From Candidatus Rhabdochlamydia oedothoracis (GTDB taxonomy: Bacteria > Chlamydiota > Chlamydiia > Chlamydiales > Rhabdochlamydiaceae), in contig NZ_CP075587.1 in NCBI RefSeq assembly GCF_019453995.1, positions 682,001 through 746,000 on the forward strand: a DNA stretch of 64,000 nucleotides, in the 5' to 3' direction. Within the stretch, counting starts at the first letter, position 1, and every line of letters begins with the position of its first letter. Both the position numbers and the translations under genes were made by a program. The notes beneath the pieces were generated by a model. That model was given only the letters and a program-made list of their open reading frames with translations, was not told where the DNA came from and did no database searches. This document shows positions 8,471 through 16,755 of this stretch, piece by piece.

Positions 8471-10606
8471 GTGTTTTTAGAGCGTTTCCAGGAAAAGATT
8501 CATTCTAGCCCACATGATGTATTAGGTTTACACCTAGGCATTGATGGTAAAAAAGTGATTCGCCTTTGGCGTCCTGGAGCAGAGAATATTTATTTAAAAG
8601 TATTTGGATCCATAGTTCAAGCTAAAAAGATCGACAGCAAGGGATTATTTGAATATGAAGTCCCTGAAAAAACAGAATTTAGAGATTACCGTGTTTATCA
8701 TCAAAATGGTTTGCTAGCAAGCGATCCTTATGCCTTTGGTCCTATTTTTGGCGAGTTGGATAAACATTTGTTTGCACAAGGTGTTCATTACCGTCTCTAT
8801 GAAGTTATGGGAGGGAAAGTAAGCACGCATCAAGGAATTGCAGGAGTAAAATTTACAGTTTGGGCTCCTAATGCAAAATGGGTTTCTTTAGTAGGCGATT
8901 TTAATCATTGGGATGGTCGTGTTAACCCCATGCGCAGTTATGGGGGCATTTGGGAGTTATTTATTCCAGGGATTGGTAATTATCAAAAATACAAGTTTGA
9001 AATTCATACCGATGGGGAAGTATTTCTTAAAACAGATCCGTATGCGAACTATTGTGAGTTAAGACCTGCTAACGCTTCTATTGTATTTGATGTTGATCGA
9101 TATGAGTGGCAAGATCAAGTTTGGCGAGAAAAACAACTAAAACGCAATAGAGATAGTTATCCTTTGAATATTTATGAGGTTCATCTTGGGTCCTGGAAGA
9201 AAAGAGATGGGCATTATCTCAATTATAGAGAGATGGCTTTTGAACTAGCTCAATATTGCAATCAGATGGGATTTTCTCATGTAGAACTTCTCCCTATTAC
9301 AGAATATCCTCTTGATGAATCGTGGGGATATCAAGTAACCGGTTTTTTTGCCCCAACTAGTCGATTTGGAACTCCTGAGGATTTCCAATATTTTGTAGAT
9401 TATCTACACCAGCAAAATATTGGAGTCATTTTAGATTGGGTCCCCGCGCATTTTCCCCTAGATAGTCATTCTTTACATCTCTTTGATGGAACGTGTTTAT
9501 ATGAGCATAAAGATATACGCCAAGGATATCACCCTCATTGGAGTACTTGTATTTTTAATTATGGTAGATTTGAAGTGTCGAATTTTCTGATCGCAAGCGC
9601 TCTTTTTTGGCTTGATAAGATGCATGTTGATGGCTTTCGAGTAGATGCAGTAGCTTCCATGCTTTATTTAGATTATGGAAGGGAAGCTGGTGAATGGATC
9701 CCTAATGCGTATGGAGGCAGAGAAAATTTAGCCGCCATTGAATTTATCAAACATCTTAACTCCATTGTACACCAATTATTCCCTTTTGCATTGATGTGTG
9801 CTGAAGAGTCTACTTCCTTTACCGGTGTAACGCATTCTTTAGAAAAAGGTGGTCTTGGTTTTAACCTTAAATGGAATATGGGCTGGATGAATGATAGTTT
9901 GCAGTATTTTTCTAAAAATCCTCTTTTTCGCAGCTATCATCAAAATATACTTACGTTTAGTTTACTATATGCTTTTTCTGAGAAGTTTATTCTTCCCCTA
10001 TCTCATGACGAGGTCGTTCATGGTAAAGCTAATCTACTCTCTAAAATGCCAGGGGACGATTGGCGAAAATTTGCAAATGTACGCCTATTCTATAGTTGTC
10101 AAATCTGTTATCCAGGAAAGAAGCTAGTTTTTATGGGGGTAGAGTTAGGTGTGTGGAAAGAATGGAACTCACAAGAAGAGCTTCCTTGGGGGCTTTTAGC
10201 CTATGAAAGACATCAAATGCTTCAGAGATTTTTTCAGCAAATGAATGCTTTTTATCAGAAAAATTTCGCACTATGGCAGTGGGATTTTGATTCTAAAGGA
10301 TTTGAATGGATAGATTTTTCAGACCAAAAGAATTGTTGTATTAGCTATTTAAGAAAGGCCGAGCAACAACTTTTGTTTTGTGTGCATAATTTTAGTGCTA
10401 ATTGTATACCCAATTATGTAATTCATTTGTTAAATGTAGTACGAATAAAAGAAGTATTTAATACAGATAAAAAAGAGTATGGTGGTTCTGGTAAACTAAA
10501 CTCTTCTGTAGAAATCATGAATAATCTGCAAAAAAAACCAATCGGTGTACAATTTCAACTCTCTCCACTTGCAACAATGATTTTTGAGGTGCAATTTGTC
10601 TGCTAA
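8471..10606 (+). CDS. glgB: 1,4-alpha-glucan branching enzyme
   Basis: A 711-residue cytoplasmic GH13 enzyme that cuts alpha-1,4 glucan chains and rejoins them by alpha-1,6 bonds during glycogen synthesis. The order is an N-terminal CBM48-like region (to about residue 110), a second CBM48 (GVKFTVWAPNAKWVSLVGDF), the catalytic barrel, and the C-terminal all-beta domain. Catalytic residues are visible: D392 in DGFRVDA, E445 in CAEEST, and D513 in LSHDEVVHGK. Start is GTG 8471 after GGGAG. It overlaps ligA by about 11 bp, so the two are probably co-transcribed. Glycogen metabolism is a conserved chlamydial trait. Confidence 0.97.
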   Translation: MFLERFQEKIHSSPHDVLGLHLGIDGKKVIRLWRPGAENIYLKVFGSIVQAKKIDSKGLFEYEVPEKTEFRDYRVYHQNGLLASDPYAFGPIFGELDKHLFAQGVHYRLYEVMGGKVSTHQGIAGVKFTVWAPNAKWVSLVGDFNHWDGRVNPMRSYGGIWELFIPGIGNYQKYKFEIHTDGEVFLKTDPYANYCELRPANASIVFDVDRYEWQDQVWREKQLKRNRDSYPLNIYEVHLGSWKKRDGHYLNYREMAFELAQYCNQMGFSHVELLPITEYPLDESWGYQVTGFFAPTSRFGTPEDFQYFVDYLHQQNIGVILDWVPAHFPLDSHSLHLFDGTCLYEHKDIRQGYHPHWSTCIFNYGRFEVSNFLIASALFWLDKMHVDGFRVDAVASMLYLDYGREAGEWIPNAYGGRENLAAIEFIKHLNSIVHQLFPFALMCAEESTSFTGVTHSLEKGGLGFNLKWNMGWMNDSLQYFSKNPLFRSYHQNILTFSLLYAFSEKFILPLSHDEVVHGKANLLSKMPGDDWRKFANVRLFYSCQICYPGKKLVFMGVELGVWKEWNSQEELPWGLLAYERHQMLQRFFQQMNAFYQKNFALWQWDFDSKGFEWIDFSDQKNCCISYLRKAEQQLLFCVHNFSANCIPNYVIHLLNVVRIKEVFNTDKKEYGGSGKLNSSVEIMNNLQKKPIGVQFQLSPLATMIFEVQFVC

Positions 10607-12605
10607 ACAAGTTTCTTTTACACATAAACAGTACACGCAATACATAGAAGAGATCCATAAACACGATCGGCTCTATTTTCTCGAAGCCAAACCCGTTATC
10701 TCAGATTATGAATATGATCAGTTGGTAAAAAAAGTAGAAGAAATGGAGAAAATGCATCCAGAGTGGATTGATCCCTCCTCTCCTACTCAGCGTTTAACAG
10801 ACCAACCTTCTAAGGGATTTATTCAAGTAAAACATACAACTCCTATGCTTTCCCTAAGCAATACCTATTCCCAAGAAGAGGTGGAAGATTTTATTAAACG
10901 CATGCAAAAATGGCTAGGTCCTCAAAACTTGCAGTTTTGTACAGAGCTAAAAATGGATGGGGTAGCTATAACCGTCTGTTATCAAGATGGCAAATTGCTA
11001 CAGGCTCTCACTCGAGGGGATGGAAAAGTAGGTGATGATATTACCGCAAATATTAAAGCTATTCGCTCTATTCCTCTTTGTATAAAAACAAAAAAGAGAA
11101 TAGAGGTTAGAGGAGAAGTATTTATGTTGCATCGGGTTTTTCAAAAGCTCAATCAATCCAAGGTAGCTGTAGGAGATGAGTTATGGGCAAATCCAAGAAA
11201 TGCAGCAGCGGGGTCTTTAAAGCTACTTGATGCAAATCAAGTAGCTAAACGTTCTTTAAGCGCTGTGTTTTATGCTTTTGCTAATGAAGCAGAGGCTCCT
11301 TGCACAACTCAATATGATTGCCATCACTATTTAAAATCTTTAGGCCTTCCTAGCTTTTCCGATGCATATATCAAGCGTTGTCACACAGCAGATGAGATCA
11401 TGGAGTTTGCAAAACAAATTGAGAAAAAAAGGCATCATCTTGCGTTTGATATTGATGGGATTGTAGTTAAAATAGATCTACTAAAAGATCACGCAGAGCT
11501 TGGTGTTACAGGTAAAAGCCCTAGATGGGCGATTGCTTATAAATTTGCTCCTGAGCAAGCCGAAACAAAAATTAGAGATATTACCGTGCAAGTAGGCAGA
11601 ACAGGAGTATTAACCCCAGTAGCTGAATTAGAACCTGTATTGTTAGCTGGTAGCACAATTGCTCGGGCTACTTTACATAATCGAGAAGAAATAGAGAGAA
11701 AAGACATTCGTATTAAAGATTATGTAATCATTGAAAAAGGAGGCGATGTCATTCCTAAAGTGCTGCAGGTTAACTTAAAGAAACGCATAAAATCCTCAAC
11801 TCCCTGGGATATGCCACATTTTTGTCCCAGTTGTGGTAGCAAAGTGGTGCAATATGAAGGCGAGGTTGCTATGCGCTGTCCTAATACTAAAAATTGTCCT
11901 GAGCAAGTTATGCGTAAAATCTTCTTTTTTGCAAGTAAAGATGCTATGAACATCGAACATTTAGGGGACAAGGTGACTAAACAACTCATCGCAAAAAAAT
12001 TGATTCGCAGCGTAGCCGATCTCTATCAATTGACTAAAGAAGATTTAGCTCAATTAGAAGGATTTAAAGAAAAATCGATTCAAAACTTGCTAAATAGCAT
12101 TGATAAATCTCGCCATGTAAGTTTGGATCGGTTTATCTTAGCTTTGGGAATTAAATATGTAGGAGAAGGCTCTGCCGAATTGCTTGCACAAGCAGCTAGG
12201 ACAATCGATAGGCTTTTAGAAATGCACATGGATGAACTGCGGAAAATTCAAGGAATTGGAGAAAAAACGGCTATTGCTGTTGTTGAGTATTTTAAAGATC
12301 CAAATTATTTACAGGAGATAAAGGCTTTACTCGAAGCTGGGGTAAAACCTCAATCGATGCAAACAATTCAGATTGAAAATCACTATTTTGCCAATAAAAT
12401 ATTTGTGTTAACCGGTACTTTAAAAGAGTATAGTAGAATAGATGCTGCTCTTCTTATTAAAGAAAGAGGAGGCAGGGTAACAAATTCTGTGAGTCGTAAT
12501 ACCGATTATCTTCTAATAGGTGAAGATCCAGGGTCTAAATTGGCTAAAGCACAAGAATACAAAGTCCATATATTAAATGAGCAAGCTTTTAAAAAGCTGC
12601 TATAG
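10596..12605 (+). CDS. ligA: NAD-dependent DNA ligase
   Basis: Seals nicks in DNA using NAD+ during replication and repair. In order: the NMN-binding Ia region (YDQLVKKVEEM), the nucleotidyltransferase with KxDG lysine at about K119 (ELKMDGVAIT), an OB fold, a four-cysteine zinc finger (CPSCGSK ... CPNTKNCPEQ), helix-hairpin-helix repeats (LEGFKEKSIQNLL, IQGIGEKTAIAV) and a C-terminal BRCT domain (FVLTGTLKEYSR). Start is taken as TTG 10596 because GAGGTG lies just before it; TTG 10584 in the same frame is possible. It overlaps glgB by 11 bp and precedes a membrane-protein gene by 8 bp. Confidence 0.96.
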   Translation: MSAKQVSFTHKQYTQYIEEIHKHDRLYFLEAKPVISDYEYDQLVKKVEEMEKMHPEWIDPSSPTQRLTDQPSKGFIQVKHTTPMLSLSNTYSQEEVEDFIKRMQKWLGPQNLQFCTELKMDGVAITVCYQDGKLLQALTRGDGKVGDDITANIKAIRSIPLCIKTKKRIEVRGEVFMLHRVFQKLNQSKVAVGDELWANPRNAAAGSLKLLDANQVAKRSLSAVFYAFANEAEAPCTTQYDCHHYLKSLGLPSFSDAYIKRCHTADEIMEFAKQIEKKRHHLAFDIDGIVVKIDLLKDHAELGVTGKSPRWAIAYKFAPEQAETKIRDITVQVGRTGVLTPVAELEPVLLAGSTIARATLHNREEIERKDIRIKDYVIIEKGGDVIPKVLQVNLKKRIKSSTPWDMPHFCPSCGSKVVQYEGEVAMRCPNTKNCPEQVMRKIFFFASKDAMNIEHLGDKVTKQLIAKKLIRSVADLYQLTKEDLAQLEGFKEKSIQNLLNSIDKSRHVSLDRFILALGIKYVGEGSAELLAQAARTIDRLLEMHMDELRKIQGIGEKTAIAVVEYFKDPNYLQEIKALLEAGVKPQSMQTIQIENHYFANKIFVLTGTLKEYSRIDAALLIKERGGRVTNSVSRNTDYLLIGEDPGSKLAKAQEYKVHILNEQAFKKLL

Positions 12606-12613
12606 GAGAGAAG

Positions 12614-13177
12614 ATGTATAAAAAACTGGTTAAAGGCGCTCTTATTGGAGGAGTTACTGTTTTTATTTGGAGTATGCTCTCTTGGATGATTTTCCCTTGG
12701 CATACACAGACCTATTTTAAATTTACAAATGAAGCAGAAGTTGCAAAGGTTCTCAAAGAAAACACTTCACAGAGCGGAATTTATATTTTACCCAATACGA
12801 GTCATTATTCTAATAACACACCTACGAAAGAGATGAGAAAAGCAGAAGAGATCTTAAAGACAGGTCCTTTTGTATTTGCCTCCATAAAATTAGGAGGAAT
12901 GAAAAAAATGGGGCTTACAACTCTAATGATCTCTTTATGTTCCTATATTCTAGCAGCAGCAATGATATCCTGGATGCTTTTACAAACACAAGGACTGCGT
13001 TTTTTAGAAAAGGCACTTTTTGTGACAATGATTGGGTTATTAACAGCGATTATAGGTGTATTACCTAATTGGAATTGGTGGCATTTTTCTACAGCTTATA
13101 CCCTTATAACTTGCTTAAACCTAGTTATTGGTTGGGCATTAGCAGGCTTATTAATGGCTAAAACTCTTAAGACTTGA
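12614..13177 (+). CDS. Small inner-membrane protein, function unknown
   Basis: 187 residues with an N-terminal membrane helix (LIGGVTVFIWSMLSWMIF), a hydrophilic loop of about 65 residues, then three hydrophobic helices (LTTLMISLCSYILAAAMISW, ALFVTMIGLLTAIIGVL, LITCLNLVIGWALAGLLM). GGAGAG precedes the ATG. It directly follows ligA (8-bp gap), so it is probably the last gene of that operon. Its last 27 bp overlap the convergent miaB. I do not assign a family; similar unnamed membrane proteins occur in several environmental bacteria. Confidence 0.75.
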   Translation: MYKKLVKGALIGGVTVFIWSMLSWMIFPWHTQTYFKFTNEAEVAKVLKENTSQSGIYILPNTSHYSNNTPTKEMRKAEEILKTGPFVFASIKLGGMKKMGLTTLMISLCSYILAAAMISWMLLQTQGLRFLEKALFVTMIGLLTAIIGVLPNWNWWHFSTAYTLITCLNLVIGWALAGLLMAKTLKT

Positions 13178-14497
13178 ATGGGGAACAAGCTCTCCAAGTA
13201 GGGTTTGATTGCTAAATCCGATAATTTTTACGGTTTGCAAAGAGCCAATTAAAGAAGTATCTCCTGCAAAAATCACACTTTTCCAACATCTACTGCGCGC
13301 TTTGAGATTTTTATCTTTAGTGCATTTTTCTACTAGCACTTCTATACAAGAACCTAATATCTCTCGTCTTTGTTCTGTACAGATTTGCTCATGTAACTGT
13401 AAAAGACGCTGCAGACGCTCTTGTTTTACCTCTTCTGGGATATCATCTTTCCAGCGAAATGCAGGGGTCCCTTTACGGGCGCTATAAGAAAAAATGAAAG
13501 CTACGCTGTAACGAATTTCTCTCAAGACATCATAGGTTTGCTGAAACTCTTGCTCTGTTTCTGTTGGGAAACCGACAATGATATCTGTGCCAAGCGAAAC
13601 ATTGGGTACAATTTTTTTTAATAAAGCTACTTTTTCTAAGTAGGTTTCCAAAGTGTAAATACGATGCATTTTTTTCAAAATGCGATTAGATCCAGCTTGG
13701 ATCGGGAAATGCACAAATTCACATACAGAAGGAAGATCTCGGATAGCTTGCATAAGTTCAACGGTGATATCCACAGGATGAGATGTCATAAAACGGATGC
13801 GTTGTAAACCCTGTATTTGATCTAAGCGGTAGAGCAAATCGTGGAATAAATAACCCCATTCTGCTTTATCCTTGCCATAGCTGTTGACGTTTTGCCCAAG
13901 CAGTGTAATTTCTTTGTAACCTTTTTCCACAAGGAGCTTACATTCTTCAAGAATTTGATCAGGATGGCGAGAAACTTCTTGCCCTCGCGTATAAGGAACA
14001 ACGCAATAGGTGCAGAACTTATCACATCCTCGAATAATGGAGACAAAGGCTTTAATAGGATCATCTCGTTTCGCTACCAAATAATCCAGATTTTCTTCAA
14101 ACCGATCCACAGTTCGAATGGTTTTTTTACCTTTTAGCAAAACCTCATCAAGCACCTCATTCAAATCGCTAATATTATTCGTACCTAATACGAAATCCAC
14201 ATGAGGAAGCTTGCGAAACAAAGAATCTTTTTTAGCCATTGCCATACAGCCTGTAATACCAATTATGGGTCTTTCTAAGAAATTTTTCCTCATCCGACCT
14301 ATCTTGCCAAAGGCTTTGCGCTCAGCTAGATCGCGAATAGAGCAAGTATTAGCGATAAAAAGATCTGCTTGATCCTCTTCTAATACGCGTTTTAATCCTC
14401 TTTTTTCCAAAAGACCAACCATGATTTCCGTATCAAGCTCATTCATTTGGCAGCCATAGGTCTTTACGAAAAAAGTTTTTACTTGTTGTTTACGCAT
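13151..14497 (-). CDS. miaB: tRNA-2-methylthio-N6-isopentenyladenosine-37 synthase (radical SAM)
   Basis: 448 residues. MiaB methylthiolates isopentenyl-adenosine 37 of tRNAs reading UNN codons. The N-terminal UPF0004 domain has the three cysteines for the auxiliary cluster (YGCQMNELD, NTCSIRDLAE, GCMA). The radical SAM cluster motif CxxxCxxC is CDKFCTYC at about residue 157. A C-terminal TRAM domain for tRNA binding ends the protein. Full length for the family. It runs toward the membrane-protein gene and is divergent from rplM. Confidence 0.95.
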   Translation of the reverse strand: MRKQQVKTFFVKTYGCQMNELDTEIMVGLLEKRGLKRVLEEDQADLFIANTCSIRDLAERKAFGKIGRMRKNFLERPIIGITGCMAMAKKDSLFRKLPHVDFVLGTNNISDLNEVLDEVLLKGKKTIRTVDRFEENLDYLVAKRDDPIKAFVSIIRGCDKFCTYCVVPYTRGQEVSRHPDQILEECKLLVEKGYKEITLLGQNVNSYGKDKAEWGYLFHDLLYRLDQIQGLQRIRFMTSHPVDITVELMQAIRDLPSVCEFVHFPIQAGSNRILKKMHRIYTLETYLEKVALLKKIVPNVSLGTDIIVGFPTETEQEFQQTYDVLREIRYSVAFIFSYSARKGTPAFRWKDDIPEEVKQERLQRLLQLHEQICTEQRREILGSCIEVLVEKCTKDKNLKARSRCWKSVIFAGDTSLIGSLQTVKIIGFSNQTLLGELVPHSSLKSFSH

Positions 14498-14586
14498 AAT
14501 GATCTTCTTTGAATTTAAAAATTAAGAGGAGTCTAGCTTAAAAAGGAGCTTTTAGCAAGCTTATCTCAAGCAAAAGTCTTAAGTTC

Positions 14587-14615
14587 TTGGCAAAAAAAGA
14601 ACAGACAAGTAAACT
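14587..14615 (+). promoter_or_regulatory. Promoter of rplM-rpsI
   Basis: TTGGCA (14587-14592), 17-bp spacer, TAAACT (14610-14615), about 48 bp before the rplM start codon. Confidence 0.55.
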
Positions 14616-14662
14616 ATCGTTTCTTTAATAAATAAACTTAAAACTCTTTTAAAGGCTTGTAG

Positions 14663-15112
14663 ATGAATGCAAAACAAGATAAAACATTTTTTGTCACCAA
14701 AGAGGATGCTCGCCTTAACCGCAGATGGTTCAAACTAGATGCGTCAGGTAAGACTTTAGGAAGATTTGCTAGCGAAGTAGCTAAAATCTTAAGAGGGAAA
14801 CATAAAACAGATTTTACTCCTAATACCGATACAGGGGATGGTGTCATTGTTGTTAACGCAAGTAAAATTGCGGTTACTGGTTCAAAAGATGCTCAAAAAA
14901 TTTATCGCTATCACACAGGAGCTATGAGCGGAATGCGGGAAATCCCTTATCGTGTTATGCTTGATCGAAAGCCTGAATACATCATTTTAAAGGCGGTTAA
15001 AGGAATGATGCCAAAAACTAGGCTCGCAGAAGCTCAACTAAAAAAGTTGCGTATTTATGCAAAAGAGGAGCACGATATGCATGCACAATCTCCACAATCC
15101 GTTAACATCTAA
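14663..15112 (+). CDS. rplM: 50S ribosomal protein L13
   Basis: 149 residues of the large subunit. Family signatures are seen throughout: RWFKLDASGKTLGRFASEVA, KIAVTGSKDAQKIYRYHTG and a VKGMMPKTRLAEAQLKKLRI stretch. It starts an operon with rpsI nine bases downstream, the usual bacterial pair. The C-terminal tail after the conserved core is short and polar. Confidence 0.97.
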   Translation: MNAKQDKTFFVTKEDARLNRRWFKLDASGKTLGRFASEVAKILRGKHKTDFTPNTDTGDGVIVVNASKIAVTGSKDAQKIYRYHTGAMSGMREIPYRVMLDRKPEYIILKAVKGMMPKTRLAEAQLKKLRIYAKEEHDMHAQSPQSVNI

Positions 15113-15121
15113 TAGGGACTT

Positions 15122-15514
15122 ATGAAAGAACAAGAATTTATTGGAACGGGCAGAAGAAAAACAGCGGTTTCTTCTATTCGCCTACGTCCCGGTACTGGAA
15201 AGATAGAAGTAAATGGAAAAAAATTTGAAGAGTACTTTCCTTTAGCCCTGCAAAGAACAACCATTTTATCCCCTTTAAGTGAGGTGGATAACCCTGAGAA
15301 CTACGACCTTATCATCCGTGTAAAGGGTGGTGGCATTGAAGGTCAGGTGATTGCGTCTAGACTGGGCATTTCTAGAGCTTTAGTTGAGCAGAACATAAAC
15401 AATCGGCCAGTCTTAAAGGGTTTAGGCTTTTTAACCCGTGATTCTCGTAAAAAAGAACGTAAAAAGTATGGACAACCAGGAGCTCGTAAGCGCTTCCAGT
15501 TCTCAAAACGTTAG
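15122..15514 (+). CDS. rpsI: 30S ribosomal protein S9
   Basis: 130 residues, full family length. Contains [20 protein letters not shown] at the start, the [19 protein letters not shown] core, and the basic C-terminal tail ([18 protein letters not shown]) that reaches the P-site tRNA. Second gene of the rplM operon, closed by a strong terminator. Confidence 0.97.
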   Translation: MKEQEFIGTGRRKTAVSSIRLRPGTGKIEVNGKKFEEYFPLALQRTTILSPLSEVDNPENYDLIIRVKGGGIEGQVIASRLGISRALVEQNINNRPVLKGLGFLTRDSRKKERKKYGQPGARKRFQFSKR

Positions 15515-15530
15515 TTTCTCTCCTTGTTTT

Positions 15531-15557
15531 AGGGCTTTATTATTTAAAGCCCTTTTT
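15531..15557 (+). terminator. Rho-independent terminator of rplM-rpsI
   Basis: GGGCTTTA (15532-15539) pairs with TAAAGCCC (15545-15552), followed by TTTTT, 17 bp after rpsI. Confidence 0.88.
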
Positions 15558-15642
15558 CGATGGTCCTAAACAAGCAGTGATTATCTAAATTTTAATTTAT
15601 AGATAAAGAATATATTATGCTCCAAAAACATTGGAGTCATAA

Positions 15643-15682
15643 ATGAATATCTCTTACCCTAACTGCTGTTCACATACAGTAA
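15643..15682 (+). pseudogene. Possible gene start cut off by an IS5 remnant
   Basis: GGAG seven bases before ATG 15643 opens MNISYPNCCSHTV, which reaches the IS5 end at 15683 after 13 codons. Probably the stub of a lost gene; too short to identify. Confidence 0.3.
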
Positions 15683-15980
15683 GAGCCTGTTTAAAATCTT
15701 TTCAGTAAGGTATAATGATAGTTTTCATAAAACCTTTGGAGGTAATTATGACCCGCTCTTATCCAAGCGATATCTCTCGTAAGCAATTTAGCAAAATCCA
15801 TCTAATACTTGAGTCTACACGCAAAAAAACACGTCCACGAATAGTTGATCTATAGTAGTACCGATTCAAACGGCTAGCTTAATGGGGTTCAAGTCAACGA
15901 CTTGAAACTTGTCGTTAATCCTATATTTTTCTATACGATTGAATCGGAACCAATATATTACCCATAGATTATCCTAAATG
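15683..15980 (+). mobile_element. IS5 type A remnant with a short IS630 derivative inside
   Basis: 15683-15852 matches the 5' end of the IS5 element at 172, and 15957-15980 matches its later TTACCCATAGAATATCC region. Between them lies the IS630-derived piece at 15853-15956. The interruption is at the same base as in the remnant at 3686. Confidence 0.75.
15853..15956. mobile_element. About 100-bp IS630 type 1 deletion derivative (MITE-like)
   Basis: Left end TAGTACCGATTCAAACGG continues through the 3' terminal ~80 bp of IS630 type 1 (cgacttgaaacttgtcg), then jumps to the opposite end (TTTTTCTATACGATTGAATC, then GGAACCA). Both terminal repeats are kept and the gene is deleted. Flanked by TA-rich sequence. 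Confidence 0.7.
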
Positions 15981-16158
15981 CAGGGCCAACGCATGAAGAT
16001 TTTGCTTGATAATTGAGAGATAAAAAATGATTCTGGCTCCTTTTTCATAAGGAGTATAAAATGGAAGGATTCATTCATTCTTCATCTATTATGATGCATT
16101 TTTCGAAATTACCAGATCCAAGAAAGGCGCGCAATCAACTATATAGCCTTCATGATAT
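15981..16158 (+). mobile_element. ISAs1 remnant, 5' end
   Basis: Starts CAGGGCCAACGCATGAAGAT. An ATG at 16061 after AGGAG opens MEGFIHSSSIMMHFSKLPDP, then RKARNQ, the typical ISAs1 transposase N-terminus (LPDPRKAR). It is truncated at 16158 by a MITE. Confidence 0.75.
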
Positions 16159-16159
16159 A

Positions 16160-16290
16160 CTCGTTTACATTTAAATTAAGAGGTTTAATATATAAACATT
16201 TTTATACAAAAGATAACATATCCTTGTAAGATAGAGTGGTTTTTTCAAAAAAACCCAGTTATGCAATTCTTAATTTGAAATCAAACTAGT
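16160..16290 (+). mobile_element. MITE copy, complete (131 bp)
   Basis: Left end ACTCGTTTACATTTAAATTA, right end TTGAAATCAAACTAGT, no coding capacity, very AT-rich. Same family as 25863-25994 and 48079-48209. Confidence 0.75.
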
Positions 16291-16291
16291 C

Positions 16292-16453
16292 TAATAAAAA
16301 ATTTCGTAATAATCGATATTATGAAAAATTCTTAGATTTTAAGAAGGCGATTTGTTCTTTTTTTGAAAATATTCCTAAATATCGGGAAGAACTGCAGCCT
16401 CTTTTATCTAAGAAATTTTACTTAGTTAAATCTTAATTTAAAGATAAACGAGT
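16292..16453 (+). mobile_element. IS630 type 2 remnant, 3' end
   Basis: Encodes the C-terminal residues (NNRYYEKFLDFKKAICSFFE, then NIPKYREELQPLL) and ends with TTAATTTAAAGATAAACGAG, the type 2 terminus also seen at 27036 and 59960. Confidence 0.7.
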
Positions 16454-16455
16454 AT

Positions 16456-16745
16456 ACAAGTTATGCAAGAGATCTATTAACGCAATTCGAAAGAAAGTCA
16501 TTTGCTTGTTTGGAGAAACGGCAATTCAAATCTATGGGCTAATTCCAAAAAAGTGCCCTAAGGGGGTGGGAATGTAGGTAAGAGGTATTATGAATACATA
16601 TTTGCGAACTGAAAAATATTTTAGCAGAACATTTTGATTGGAACAAGTCTAGACTAACCGTATTAGTCAATAGATCTATTTATGAAACTTTTAGAACCAA
16701 CTTTAGAAAAGATCAAAAAGCGATACCCTATAACTGTGTTTGCTT
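16456..16745 (+). pseudogene. Heavily decayed transposase-like sequence
   Basis: Short blocks in different frames (AEHFDWNKSRLTVLVN around 16630, then YETFRTNFRKDQKAIPYNCV) resemble the N-terminus of IS4-like transposases, but no frame is open for more than about 30 codons. The assignment is weak. Confidence 0.3.
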
Positions 16746-16755
16746 AAAAAACGCT

